Notes under the pieces: model-generated
Told to the model about the DNA's origin: nothing
The model's database searches: none
What the model saw: the letters and a program-made list of their open reading frames with translations, nothing else
Position numbers and translations under genes: made by a program
Assembly: GCA_015067185.1 (NCBI GenBank)
Contig: SVMZ01000016.1
Location: 1 to 61,485 of the forward strand
Source of the DNA: Oscillospiraceae bacterium
GTDB taxonomy: Bacteria; Bacillota; Clostridia; Oscillospirales; Ruminococcaceae
Direction: 5' to 3'
Length of the DNA stretch: 61,485 nt
In this document: positions 18,200 to 27,497 of the stretch, one piece after another
Position numbering within the stretch: the stretch's first letter is position 1
Layout: each line of letters starts with the position of its first letter

Positions 18200-18994
18200 A
18201 TGCTCCCTGAAATTACAGTTGCTGCTCAGCTTTATACCGTACATAATTTTACCCAGACTATCGAAGGCATCGAAAACACCTTTAAACGCATCAGTGAAGA
18301 TGGCTATATTTCCGCACAGGTTTCCGGCTTCGGTCCCATCGAACCCGAGCATCTGCGTGATATCGCTCAGCAATACGGTGTCGGCATCTGCGTTACCCAT
18401 TCCCCCTTTGACCGTATGCAGTCCGATCTCGACACCATGATTGCTGAGCACAAAATGTGGAACTGCCCCAACATGGGTGTCGGCAGCATGCCGTTGGAAT
18501 ACCGTGACTCCGCTGAGGGTCTCAAAAAATTTATCAGCATCATCAACCCCATTGCTGAACGCCTTGAGGCTGCCGGCATGAAATTTACCTATCACAACCA
18601 TCACTTTGAATTTGCCAAAATCGATGGCAAATCCATTATGGATATCCTGATTGAAAACACCGTTCCGGCCGTCAACTTCGTTATTGATACCTATTGGGTA
18701 CAGGCCGGCGGTGCCAATCCTGCTGACTACATTCGTAAGGTAAAAGGCAGAATGAGCGTCTGTCACTATAAAGATATGCAGATTGTCAATGACAATGGTA
18801 TTCAACAACGTTTTGCTCCTATCGGTGTCGGAAATATCGACTTTGCAGAATGCACCCGTGCCTGCGTAGATGCCGGTGTAAAGTATATTGCCATTGAGCA
18901 GGACGACTGCTATGGTGAAGATCCCTATGCCTGCCTTGCACTCAGCCGTAAAAACACCAATGCCTTTGCCAAAGGCATTGCCAATGCCCGCTAA
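18200..18994 (+). CDS. Xylose-isomerase-like TIM-barrel protein (sugar isomerase/epimerase family), first copy
   Basis: 264 aa AP-endonuclease-2-type barrel. Metal and substrate residues appear in order: YHNHHFEF, VIDTYW, CHYKDM and IAIEQDD. The family covers sugar epimerases and isomerases, IolE-type dehydratases and the 3-keto-glycoside epimerases and lyases that act beside Gfo/Idh/MocA dehydrogenases. A GGAGG site precedes the ATG. Together with the second barrel and two dehydrogenases it may form a 3-keto-sugar pathway; the exact reaction is unknown. Confidence 0.85.
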   Translation: MLPEITVAAQLYTVHNFTQTIEGIENTFKRISEDGYISAQVSGFGPIEPEHLRDIAQQYGVGICVTHSPFDRMQSDLDTMIAEHKMWNCPNMGVGSMPLEYRDSAEGLKKFISIINPIAERLEAAGMKFTYHNHHFEFAKIDGKSIMDILIENTVPAVNFVIDTYWVQAGGANPADYIRKVKGRMSVCHYKDMQIVNDNGIQQRFAPIGVGNIDFAECTRACVDAGVKYIAIEQDDCYGEDPYACLALSRKNTNAFAKGIANAR

Positions 18995-19009
18995 ACAGGA
19001 GGATTACAT

Positions 19010-19888
19010 ATGCCTGAACTGATTATTTCCGGATTTGGCGATGAAATCTGTGAAAATTTTGCTCAGCAGCTTGATATCATGGCCTCATTTGGTCTCAACC
19101 ATATCGATCCCCGCGGCGTTAATGGAAAAAACATTTCCGATCTGACTGCTGACGAAGCAAAATCTGCCAAAGCCGTTCTCGATGAAAAGGGATTCAAGGT
19201 TGCCTGTATTGGCTCCCCCATCGGTAAATATGATATTGAAAAAGATTTTGCGCCGGAACTGGAAAAATTCAAGCGCACTCTCGATACCACTCTTACCCTT
19301 GGCGCTGATTGCATCCGTATCTTCTCCTTCTTTATTCCCGAAGGCCATTCTCCCGACGAATACCGCGATGAGGTCATGCTTCGTATGTCCCGTTATCTCG
19401 AGGTTTCCGAAGGCAGCGGTGTTATGCTCCTTCACGAAAATGAGCATGCAATCTACGGCGAAGATGCTGAACATTCTCTTGACCTGATGAAGACCCTCGA
19501 TCATCCCCGTCTTCGTCAGATCTTCGATCCATGCAACTTCATTTTTGCCAATGTAGAGCCCTTCCCCTATGCATTTAATCTTCTCTATGACTATATTTAT
19601 GCACTGCATATCAAGGATGGCAAGTCCAATCCCTCTGCCGTCGTTCCCACCGGTCTTGGCGAAGGAAAAATCCCTGAAATGATGGCTGAGCTCTACAAAC
19701 GCAACTTCTCCTGCTTTGCAACTCTTGAGCCCCATCTCGGCAGTTTTACCGGTCTTGCCCAATTTGAATCTGTTCTCAACCTCTCTGCACTTCCCAAAGG
19801 CGGCGCACAGACATTCAAACTTGCACTTTCCTCCTTTGCTTCCGCCGCGGAGGAAGCAGGTTACGTTGTTCCCACCGCTGCTAAATAA
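19010..19888 (+). CDS. Xylose-isomerase-like TIM-barrel protein, second copy
   Basis: 292 aa. The expected Glu-Asp-His-Glu metal set is visible in LLHENEHAIYG, IFDPCNF, ALHIKDG and TLEPH. It is clearly diverged from the copy just upstream, so the two probably catalyse different steps, for example epimerisation and elimination or hydration. It starts 15 bases after the preceding stop with AGGAGG, in the same operon. Confidence 0.85.
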   Translation: MPELIISGFGDEICENFAQQLDIMASFGLNHIDPRGVNGKNISDLTADEAKSAKAVLDEKGFKVACIGSPIGKYDIEKDFAPELEKFKRTLDTTLTLGADCIRIFSFFIPEGHSPDEYRDEVMLRMSRYLEVSEGSGVMLLHENEHAIYGEDAEHSLDLMKTLDHPRLRQIFDPCNFIFANVEPFPYAFNLLYDYIYALHIKDGKSNPSAVVPTGLGEGKIPEMMAELYKRNFSCFATLEPHLGSFTGLAQFESVLNLSALPKGGAQTFKLALSSFASAAEEAGYVVPTAAK

Positions 19889-19949
19889 TTATAGCTGCAG
19901 AATAAAATCAAAGTAACCGCAAAAAATATCTTTACTGGAGGCACAACAA

Positions 19950-21110
19950 ATGTCTGACATAAAAAACGTTAAATTTGGTATTATCGGTATCGGAAATATC
20001 GGTACCCGCCACTTTGAAAGCCTTGCTGCCGGTAAAATTCCCAACGGCGAATTGACCGCTGCCTGTGACCTGAAACCGGAAAAACTGGACTGGGCCCGCG
20101 AAAAAGCACCCGGTATCGCTCTTTTCTCCGACTATAAAGAGATGATTGCCAGCGGTGTCTGTGATACTATCATCATCGCTGTTCCCCACTATCAGCACCC
20201 CGAAATCGGCATTTATGCTCTCGATCATGGTATGAACGTCATCACTGAAAAACCGATTGGTGTATATACCGAAGCTATTCCCGATTTTATTGCTGCCGCC
20301 GAACGTTCCGGCAAGGTGTTCAGCATGATGTTTAACCAGCGCACCAATCCCCTCTATCAGAAGATGCATGAGATTGTTCAGGGCGGCGAACTTGGTGAGC
20401 TCAAACGTTCTGTATGGGTTGTAAACAACTGGTACCGTTCTCAGGGATACTATGATTCCGGCGATTGGCGTGCAACCTGGGCCGGTGAGGGTGGCGGCGT
20501 TCTGCTTAACCAGTGCCCGCACAACCTTGATCTCTGGCAGTGGATCTGCGGCATGCCTTCCCGTATCCGTGCTTTCTGCAAATTCGGGCACTACCATAAC
20601 ATTGAAGTGGAAGACGACGTTACCGCTTTTGCCGAATACCCCAATGGTGCTACCGGCACCTTTATCACCTCTACCGGTGAGGCTCCTGGAGTTAACCGTT
20701 TCGAAATCTTCGGTACCATGGGTCGGCTGACTCTGGAGAATGATAAACTCACCTTCCTCAAGCTTCGTCAGTCCGAGCGCGAATTCTGCGCCACTGCTCC
20801 CGGTTTTGGTTCTCCTGACTATGATACCATCGAATACACCATGAAGCAGCCGGAATCTCAGCATGACGAGATTCTCAAAAATGTGGTTAAAAACATTCTC
20901 AGCGGCGAAAAGCTGATCGCACCCGGTCCTGAGGGAATTAATCAGCTTACGCTCACCAACGCCATGCTTCTCTCCCAGTGGACTGACAACTGGGTAGATC
21001 TCCCCCTTGATGCCAAACTCTATCACAGCATCCTTGAAGAGAAAATTGCCTCCTCCAGATTTGTCAAAACTGCCAATGACAAAACACTGGATGTTAGCAA
21101 TTCTTATTGA
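19950..21110 (+). CDS. Gfo/Idh/MocA-family dehydrogenase, first copy
   Basis: 386 aa. An N-terminal NAD(P) Rossmann domain (GIIGIGNIGTRH), the EKP lysine (ITEKPIG) and a C-terminal alpha/beta domain with GGGVLLNQCPHNLDLW, whose Lys and His are the usual catalytic pair. Family members oxidise sugar hydroxyls, often at C3 of glycosides. TGGAGG precedes the ATG. Its last four bases overlap the frame of the next gene, but the probable start of that gene is 30 bases further on. Confidence 0.9.
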   Translation: MSDIKNVKFGIIGIGNIGTRHFESLAAGKIPNGELTAACDLKPEKLDWAREKAPGIALFSDYKEMIASGVCDTIIIAVPHYQHPEIGIYALDHGMNVITEKPIGVYTEAIPDFIAAAERSGKVFSMMFNQRTNPLYQKMHEIVQGGELGELKRSVWVVNNWYRSQGYYDSGDWRATWAGEGGGVLLNQCPHNLDLWQWICGMPSRIRAFCKFGHYHNIEVEDDVTAFAEYPNGATGTFITSTGEAPGVNRFEIFGTMGRLTLENDKLTFLKLRQSEREFCATAPGFGSPDYDTIEYTMKQPESQHDEILKNVVKNILSGEKLIAPGPEGINQLTLTNAMLLSQWTDNWVDLPLDAKLYHSILEEKIASSRFVKTANDKTLDVSNSY

Positions 21111-21139
21111 TGAAAATTAGTTCAAAGGAACATCATAAA

Positions 21140-22162
21140 ATGGAAAACAAAAAACTGCGCGTCGGAATTATCGGCTGCGGCGCCATCTATCATCACCATG
21201 TCGATGCCATTTCGGCTGATGACAGACTTCAGCTTGTGGCTTTCGCCGACATCGACGATGCCCATCTGCAAGAGGCTGTCTCTCTCTATGGCGGCACCCC
21301 CTATTCCGATTACATTGAAATGATTAAAAAAGAACAGTTGGATTCGGTGCATATCTGCACCCCTCACTATCTCCATGAGCCCATGGCTATTGAGGCTATG
21401 AAGCTTGGCTGTGATGTCTTCTGTGAAAAGCCAATGGCCATTACCGTAGCCGGTGCAGAAAGAATGATTCAGGTTTCCCGCGAAACCGGGAAAAAGCTGG
21501 GTATCTGTTTCCAGAATCGCTTCCGCGAGACCTCTCAGCTGGTCATGCGCCTCATTCGCTCCGGTGAAGTGGGAAAGGTACTTGGAGCCAAAGCTACCAT
21601 GACCTGGAACCGCGGTATGGATTACTACCGTTCCGGCCCGTGGCGCGGCATGTGGGCCACTGAGGGCGGCGGTGTACTGATTAACCAGTCCATCCACACC
21701 CTTGATCTTCTTGACCAATTCTGCGGTGGTTTCAGCGCCGTTAACGCCCATGTGGACCGCTATATGCTGCAGGATCCCTACGAGGTTGAGGATACCGCTG
21801 TTGCCAACTTTATGCTGAAAAGCGGCGGTAATGCTGTCTTTTTTGCAACCAACTGTTACACTACCAGCACAACACCTGAGATTGCGATCATCTGCGAAAA
21901 TGCCACCCTCACCCTTGCTGATGAGCTGGTGATCAACTACCGTAACGGCCGCAAAAACGTCTTCACCGATCCCAAACTGGAGACCAAAGGCAAGGTTGTC
22001 TGGGGCAGCTGCCACAAAGTGGCCATCTCCCACTTTTATGACAGTGTCCTCTCCGAGAACGGTGAACAGTTCCCCATCGGACCCGAGGAGGGAATCCGCT
22101 CTATCCGTCTCATTGAAGGCATCTATAACTCCTCCAAGAGCGGAACCTACGTCAACATCTGA
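21140..22162 (+). CDS. Gfo/Idh/MocA-family dehydrogenase, second copy
   Basis: 340 aa. Rossmann motif GIIGCGAIYHHH, FCEKPMA, and GGGVLINQSIHTLDLL with the catalytic-type His. I chose the ATG at 21140 after AAAGGAA. Two such dehydrogenases in one operon can close a redox cycle (oxidise at C3, act, re-reduce), as in the E. coli ycj cluster. A terminator follows, so this is the last gene of the plus-strand run. Confidence 0.9.
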   Translation: MENKKLRVGIIGCGAIYHHHVDAISADDRLQLVAFADIDDAHLQEAVSLYGGTPYSDYIEMIKKEQLDSVHICTPHYLHEPMAIEAMKLGCDVFCEKPMAITVAGAERMIQVSRETGKKLGICFQNRFRETSQLVMRLIRSGEVGKVLGAKATMTWNRGMDYYRSGPWRGMWATEGGGVLINQSIHTLDLLDQFCGGFSAVNAHVDRYMLQDPYEVEDTAVANFMLKSGGNAVFFATNCYTTSTTPEIAIICENATLTLADELVINYRNGRKNVFTDPKLETKGKVVWGSCHKVAISHFYDSVLSENGEQFPIGPEEGIRSIRLIEGIYNSSKSGTYVNI

Positions 22163-22168
22163 CATAAA

Positions 22169-22206
22169 AACGACAGCGTATCACCAGAATCGCTGTCGTT
22201 TTCGTT
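22169..22206 (+). terminator. Terminator of the uxuA operon
   Basis: AACGACAGCG and CGCTGTCGTT form a 10-bp stem with a 12-base loop, followed by TTCGTTTC, six bases after the dehydrogenase stop. Confidence 0.85.
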
Positions 22207-22221
22207 TCTTTCATTCATATA

Positions 22222-22257
22222 AAAACTGCCGTATACGCATTTGTATACGGCAGTTTT
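22222..22257 (-). terminator. Terminator of the minus-strand PHP gene
   Basis: A perfect 15-bp stem with a 6-base loop that begins with AAAA and ends with TTTT, 31 bases after the PHP stop read on the minus strand. It faces the uxuA operon terminator. Confidence 0.85.
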
Positions 22258-22288
22258 AGCTGTTGCAATTATTTATCCTTTTGTCGAA

Positions 22289-23332
22289 TCAGCCGTCGAT
22301 TTCATCCATAAAGTAGGCTCTGGTGTGTGCCCGTCTGCCGTACTGATCGATAATCTCAAACCGTACAAATTCATCCGCATCTTTCGGGAGATTGAACTCC
22401 GCAGTGGTGATAAACTCGCCGAGCGGTGCTGTCACACGGCCGAAATGGCGGTATTTGGTGTGCATAATGGCATACTTTGCCGCTTCAAAGTTCATTTTCA
22501 CCTTGCCGTCTTCCACATAGAGCTCGGTAATTCTCGGTCCCTGGGAGGAATAGAAATCACCTTTTTCCAGTGCGGAGAAGACTGCCTCATGGGTCAGCTC
22601 TTCAGCTTTGATGATGACATGTCCCCACGGTCTGATATCGTTATCATCGCCCTCAATATAGGCTGCGTGGTTGTCATCTGCGGCAATACAGCTTATTCTG
22701 TGCCCGCGCCTGATCATCTGGTCATACATCTGGATATTATAATCGTCTGCGATGTAATAGGAACCCTGATTGATGATCTCCATGGCGAAGAGTCCCTTCA
22801 GTTCACCGAAAAACTCCGGTGACTCGAAAGAATAGTTGGGATGGTTGAGGCTTACAATAAAACCGTTTGCCTTTGCAGTATCAATAAACTCCTGCATGGC
22901 TTCCACGGTATACTCTTTGCGGATATCCTCACGGCCTACACTTTTCACCGTGTCACAGCGCCATTTTTCGCCGTGGATAACGTTCTCCTTGTTAAAACAG
23001 ATGTGAGTCACATTGTGCTTATCTCTGGCAAAGAGATTGAACTCCATGGTGCGGATATGTTGGTAAGTATCAATTCCCTCTTGTGTGTAAGGGTCATAGT
23101 CCTTTTCAACAAAGCCGTATTCATAACCGGTGAGAGTGATAAACTCGTCATCATCCAGGTCGGTGTGATCCACCAGCAGTTCATGGTCGGTGATAGCAAG
23201 CACCTGATATCCGCGGGATTTGTAGTATTCTTTCATTTCGGCAGGGGTGTTTCTTCCATCGGATACCTTTGTATGACAATGCAGATTTGCTTTATAGAGA
23301 TTTCCGTTTTGTGGCAAAAGATACTTTTTCAT
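22289..23332 (-). CDS. PHP-domain metal-dependent phosphoesterase
   Basis: 347 aa. The PHP motif LHCHTKVSDG near residue 18, AITDHE, LNHPNY and a late ADDNH give the usual metal ligands; the C-terminal part after about residue 245 is a small beta domain, as in CehA-type PHP hydrolases. The family splits phosphomono- or diesters. It lies downstream of the Lpl-type transporter genes on the same strand and may remove phosphate from an intermediate of this locus, but the substrate is unknown. Confidence 0.85.
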   Translation of the reverse strand: MKKYLLPQNGNLYKANLHCHTKVSDGRNTPAEMKEYYKSRGYQVLAITDHELLVDHTDLDDDEFITLTGYEYGFVEKDYDPYTQEGIDTYQHIRTMEFNLFARDKHNVTHICFNKENVIHGEKWRCDTVKSVGREDIRKEYTVEAMQEFIDTAKANGFIVSLNHPNYSFESPEFFGELKGLFAMEIINQGSYYIADDYNIQMYDQMIRRGHRISCIAADDNHAAYIEGDDNDIRPWGHVIIKAEELTHEAVFSALEKGDFYSSQGPRITELYVEDGKVKMNFEAAKYAIMHTKYRHFGRVTAPLGEFITTAEFNLPKDADEFVRFEIIDQYGRRAHTRAYFMDEIDG

Positions 23333-23393
23333 TCTTATCTCTCCTTTTCAGACAGATATTTTATCTCAATATTATCACACTTAAAATTCAATA

Positions 23394-24308
23394 TCAACCC
23401 TTAACAGAGCCAAGCATGATACCCTTGACAAAATATTTCTGGAAGAAAGGATATACCACAACGATGGGGAATGTGGTGACAACCATGGTTGCAACACGGA
23501 CTGTTGTGGGTGAAACTGCATTTACACCCATTTCAGTAACGGTATCCGCCATCATCTTTTGCAGTTCAAGCTGTGCTTCCGCCTCATTGACCAGTTTGAT
23601 CATGATATACTGCAGTGTTACAAGACTTTCCGACTTGGTGTAAATGACGGTATCAAGCCAGGAGTTCCATTGACCGACACAGCAATAGAGGGCTATGGTG
23701 GCATAGATCGGCATCGATACAGGCAATATCAACCTCATGAAGATGGTGAACACACTGGCACCGTCTATTTTTGCCGATTCCTCCATAGATTCCGGAATAG
23801 AATCGTAGAAAGCCATAAACAGGATGGCATAGTAGAACGACCACATGGAGGGAATGACATAAACAAGGAAGTTGTTCAACAGTCCAAGTCCTTTTATCAA
23901 AAGGTAGGTTGGTATCATACCGCCGCCGAAATACATGGGAATAATAAAATAGGTCATCATATATTTACGCCCGATGAGATCGCGCTTGCTGAGACCGTAG
24001 GCTGCTGCACCTGTGAAAAGCACTGTGAGCAGCATGCCTACCACCGTTCTTGCCACGGAGACAAAGAAGGCACTGAGCAGTGAAGGATTTTCAAAAACAA
24101 ACCTATAGTTATCTAAACTAAACGCTCTTGGCCAAAAATAGAGTGGGCCTTTGAGAAGATCGTTGGAATCGTTGAAGGAAACAATAATACAGTACCAGAA
24201 GGGATAGAGGGTGATGAAAAGGATCAACAGCATAAGCAGCGTGTTGGCACCGTCAAACAATGTGAACCGTTCACTCAGCAGTTTGCTTTTTTTCGCTTTT
24301 GTCGCCAT
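23394..24308 (-). CDS. Sugar ABC transporter permease, LplC/CUT1 type
   Basis: 304 aa with six membrane segments and the EAA motif near the end of a cytoplasmic loop (MEESAKIDGASVF). It belongs with LplC/YtcP permeases for complex sugars. Its ATG overlaps the TGA of the other permease by one base, with a GGAAGGGGG site inside that gene. No ATPase is encoded here; this transporter type commonly borrows a shared MsmX-like ATPase encoded elsewhere. Confidence 0.93.
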   Translation of the reverse strand: MATKAKKSKLLSERFTLFDGANTLLMLLILFITLYPFWYCIIVSFNDSNDLLKGPLYFWPRAFSLDNYRFVFENPSLLSAFFVSVARTVVGMLLTVLFTGAAAYGLSKRDLIGRKYMMTYFIIPMYFGGGMIPTYLLIKGLGLLNNFLVYVIPSMWSFYYAILFMAFYDSIPESMEESAKIDGASVFTIFMRLILPVSMPIYATIALYCCVGQWNSWLDTVIYTKSESLVTLQYIMIKLVNEAEAQLELQKMMADTVTEMGVNAVSPTTVRVATMVVTTFPIVVVYPFFQKYFVKGIMLGSVKG

Positions 24309-25249
24309 CAGTAAAGCCCCCTTCCTGTCAACTTCTTGGATGCGGTGTTTGCACTGAACAACAGTCCTGCGGATACCAGTGAAAGCACCAGACCAATTGC
24401 CGTGGAATAGGAGAAGCGTGCGTTTACAAGACCGGTGTTGTAAACATAATAACTGAGGGTACGCGCTCTCTCCATATTGACGGAGTTGGCAAGAAAATAT
24501 GCCTGGTCAAAACCTTTGCTGGGCATGGAAGCAAAGGAGAGAATAAGCTGTATCGCTATGATCCCCTTGAGCATCGGCAGGGTGATATACCACATTCTGG
24601 CCAAACGCCCCGCTCCGTCTATCTTTGCAGCTTCATAGAGAGACATATCAATTCCGGAAATAACTGCCAGATAGACAATGGCACTCCAGCCAAGCTCTTT
24701 CCATACGCTTGCAATGGTAACCATTCCCCAATAGAGATCGGGGTCTGTCATATAATTTATCGGTGAATCAATGATGCCAAGTGCAAGCATGGCTTCATTG
24801 ATGATACCGTCGTGTGCAGAAAGCATCGCTGTAAGTATTACAGCCATTATTGTCCATGAGATAAAATGCGGCAGATAGCTTATTGTCTGTATCACGCGCT
24901 TAAATGCGGTGTTGGTCACCTCGTTGAGCAGCAGGGTAAAGATCATAACCACCGGATAGCTGACTAAGATACCCAACACACTGATGACCACGGTGTTGAG
25001 GATGATCTGTCCCATAAAGAAATCATTAAACAGGTTTTTGAAGTTTTCAAGTCCAACCCATGCGCTTTCCCATATTCCAACGGATATCTTATAGTTTTTG
25101 AAGGCTATGATGATTCCCGCCATCGGAATATAGGAGAAGATGAACGTGAAAACAATTGCCGGCCACACCAGCAGCTGATATCCTATCTGCTTTTTAAAGC
25201 GTGATGCCAGCGACTTTTTCTGCGGTTGGCGTGTCATCGTCTTTTCCAT
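24308..25249 (-). CDS. Sugar ABC transporter permease, LplB type
   Basis: 313 aa, six membrane segments and an EAA loop (LYEAAKIDGAGRLARM). It is the partner of the LplC-type permease encoded next. I chose the ATG at 25249 because GGAGG lies six bases upstream; earlier in-frame starts overlap that site. It is separated from the binding-protein gene by a strong hairpin. Confidence 0.93.
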   Translation of the reverse strand: MEKTMTRQPQKKSLASRFKKQIGYQLLVWPAIVFTFIFSYIPMAGIIIAFKNYKISVGIWESAWVGLENFKNLFNDFFMGQIILNTVVISVLGILVSYPVVMIFTLLLNEVTNTAFKRVIQTISYLPHFISWTIMAVILTAMLSAHDGIINEAMLALGIIDSPINYMTDPDLYWGMVTIASVWKELGWSAIVYLAVISGIDMSLYEAAKIDGAGRLARMWYITLPMLKGIIAIQLILSFASMPSKGFDQAYFLANSVNMERARTLSYYVYNTGLVNARFSYSTAIGLVLSLVSAGLLFSANTASKKLTGRGLY

Positions 25250-25294
25250 AAAAACCTCCATGAATGTCAAACGCAAATGTTCATTACCTAAACA

Positions 25295-25323
25295 GAGGGA
25301 GGAGAAGCCAGTTCTCCTCCCTC
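25295..25323 (-). promoter_or_regulatory. Intercistronic hairpin between sugar-binding protein and permeases
   Basis: GAGGGAGGAGAA pairs perfectly with TTCTCCTCCCTC across a 5-base loop. On the minus strand only a weak T run follows, so it probably lowers read-through into the permease genes or stabilises the binding-protein mRNA. Confidence 0.65.
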
Positions 25324-25367
25324 ACACGCCAGGTATACTCTTTTGAAAAACAAAGTTTACAAGTTTA

Positions 25368-27146
25368 TCAGTCGATAAATTCTACGCCTGCAGCTTCAAG
25401 TGTATCCACCCACTCAGTGCACTTTTCTGCGTAAGCAGCGGTAAGCTCATTCAGGCCGCTGCTTTCAAGGGCAGCAATCATCTCGGCATAGTTAGCCTCG
25501 AAAGCGTCCTCATTTTCGGAGAGGATGATCTTGGTAACATAGGTGGAGAGGATCTCGTTCAGTCCGGTCATGGTTACTTGTTCCTGAGAATCGGAAGCGA
25601 AGCTTACGAAGTTAGGAGCGGAGAAGCAGACATTACGTTCAATATAGCTGGCGATGTCAGCCTTTATGCTTCCAGGCTCAACTGCAGAGAAAGCAGTCAT
25701 GAGGTCATAGTTTGTGGTAAGGTTGAACCAATACTTGTTGTAGTTGTAAAGTCCATTCTCTGTACGCCATGCTGCATCTACAGCGTCATTGATATACTCA
25801 ATGCCTATGTTGCCGTTGTCAAGAGTCTTATACTGCCAGTGCTCACCGTAAACACCTGCAGTTGCAAGCAGGTTGCCGTACTCAGTTGCCATAAACTCAA
25901 GGAAGAGGATGGCACGCTCGGGATCGGAGCAGTTCTTGGTAATAACAGTAGCATTGGTGGATGCGCGGAAAGCGGCATCATAATAATGATAATCAACACC
26001 TTCAGCATAGATCGGCTCGATCAGGCTGTAGGAAGCGCCGGGGATATTTTCAGCAAGAGCAGCTGCTGTTGTGCCAACTTCCCAAACATTCATCTTTGCA
26101 TACATGAGTGCAGTACCTGCAGAGAGTTCAGCACCGCTGTCACCGGTAAATGCAAAGCTTTCCTGAGTAATATAGCCCTTCTGAGCCATTTCATAGTAGA
26201 ATTTAAGAGCCTCTTTACCGAGTTCTGTGGTTACAACAGCCTTAACGGTCTGAGTCTCGCTGTCATACACATAGTTGCTGCCGCTGGAATACTGAGCCTT
26301 ACCGCCGAGCATAGCATAAGCGACAGAGATGTTGCCGCTACCGGCAAGAACAGGATCCAACCAGGGATATTTGATCTCAGGCCAGTTGTCTTTGCTGGCT
26401 TCCCAATCCTCAAGCAGATTCCAGATATCATCGATGGAGGAGAGGGAGGGGCTGCCAAGCTCTTCGTATACATCCTGACGGACAGCGTACCAACCGTTTG
26501 CAGTACCATACTCGGTCAATCCCGGAAGAATGGCCTGTCTGCCAATGAAATAGAAGTTTCCGTTGTCATCATTATAATAGCTGGTCTCCAGCGGGAACAG
26601 TACATCATACATCTTGGGTGCATACTGATCCATCAGTTCATTGATCGGATAAACCAATCCGCCTTCAACAAGCTCAGAATACTGAGCAGATGTAGTGTTA
26701 ATAGAAGAAAGCATATCGGGCAGTTCATCGCCGGAAGCGATCATAAGAGTAAGCTCGTTACCTTCGCTGTCTGCGGCATATCTTCCATCGATTGTAACAC
26801 CTGTGAGCTTCTGGATCTCTGCAGTGACAGGATCTTCGCCCCATGTCCAGGCATCTGCAACAACAGCGTTGTAGAAAACGGAGAGGGTGACGGGATCTGT
26901 CTTCTGGAAGCACTCAAGATTTTCGGGTGTCTCTTTGAAGATGGGGTTTGCAAGAACTTCTGCGGGAATGTTGTTGGGAAGAAGCTCCGCTTCTCCACCT
27001 TCCTCCTCAGAAGCTTCCTCGGAAGATTCCTTGGAGCTCTCGGCAGGTTCAGAACTCTGTTCATCTGTTGTTGTGTCGGCGCAGCCGGCAAAGACAGAAA
27101 CCAACATCAGCATTGCAAGAAACAGAGCAATCATTTTCAATTTCAT
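25368..27146 (-). CDS. Extracellular sugar-binding lipoprotein of the Lpl-type ABC transporter
   Basis: 592 aa. The lipoprotein signal ends SVFAGC (C22), followed by an acidic Ser/Glu-rich linker to about residue 55 and a family 1 solute-binding domain. The size matches LplA/YtcQ proteins that bind oligosaccharides such as pectin- or host-derived fragments. It is the first gene of the minus-strand operon, with a strong promoter at 27206-27234, and lies back to back with the yesN-like regulator, which is the usual control arrangement. Confidence 0.92.
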   Translation of the reverse strand: MKLKMIALFLAMLMLVSVFAGCADTTTDEQSSEPAESSKESSEEASEEEGGEAELLPNNIPAEVLANPIFKETPENLECFQKTDPVTLSVFYNAVVADAWTWGEDPVTAEIQKLTGVTIDGRYAADSEGNELTLMIASGDELPDMLSSINTTSAQYSELVEGGLVYPINELMDQYAPKMYDVLFPLETSYYNDDNGNFYFIGRQAILPGLTEYGTANGWYAVRQDVYEELGSPSLSSIDDIWNLLEDWEASKDNWPEIKYPWLDPVLAGSGNISVAYAMLGGKAQYSSGSNYVYDSETQTVKAVVTTELGKEALKFYYEMAQKGYITQESFAFTGDSGAELSAGTALMYAKMNVWEVGTTAAALAENIPGASYSLIEPIYAEGVDYHYYDAAFRASTNATVITKNCSDPERAILFLEFMATEYGNLLATAGVYGEHWQYKTLDNGNIGIEYINDAVDAAWRTENGLYNYNKYWFNLTTNYDLMTAFSAVEPGSIKADIASYIERNVCFSAPNFVSFASDSQEQVTMTGLNEILSTYVTKIILSENEDAFEANYAEMIAALESSGLNELTAAYAEKCTEWVDTLEAAGVEFID

Positions 27147-27205
27147 AAATTATTTCTCCTTTCGGAATTTCGTTGCGTGATCCGCATACATTTGTGCACA
27201 ATTCA

Positions 27206-27234
27206 ATTATAGATTATGAATAAATTATTTTCAA
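27206..27234 (-). promoter_or_regulatory. Sigma-A promoter of the sugar ABC operon
   Basis: On the minus strand TTGAAA and a perfect TATAAT with a 17-base spacer, about 60 bases before the lipoprotein ATG. Confidence 0.8.
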
Positions 27235-27422
27235 TCATACATTTCTGTTTTTTCACCATTATTCTGCTTTTCTCCTCCTTTTTTACAACAAAACCACTAC
27301 ATTTCTACGTTTTATTCCTTATTGATATTTCATTATTGACATATTATCTTTTCTGAAAACTATCATTTTTCTGTTTTTTTATCGTTTTAACGCACAAATA
27401 AATCTGATTCCCCCCTCAATGA

Positions 27423-27451
27423 TTGAGAAAAAACAGAAATTATGATAAAAT
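27423..27451 (+). promoter_or_regulatory. Sigma-A promoter of the YesN/YesM two-component genes
   Basis: TTGAGA and TAAAAT with a 17-base spacer, 47 bases before the response-regulator ATG. Confidence 0.6.
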
Positions 27452-27497
27452 TGTTTATAAACTATTTTTCATTATCTTTCACTCAAAAGGAGAAGCC

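Noticed and set aside
22289-23332. PHP protein as a DNA polymerase III or X-family PHP domain
   Set aside because: It is a stand-alone 347-aa protein with a C-terminal beta domain and sits in a sugar locus, without polymerase domains.
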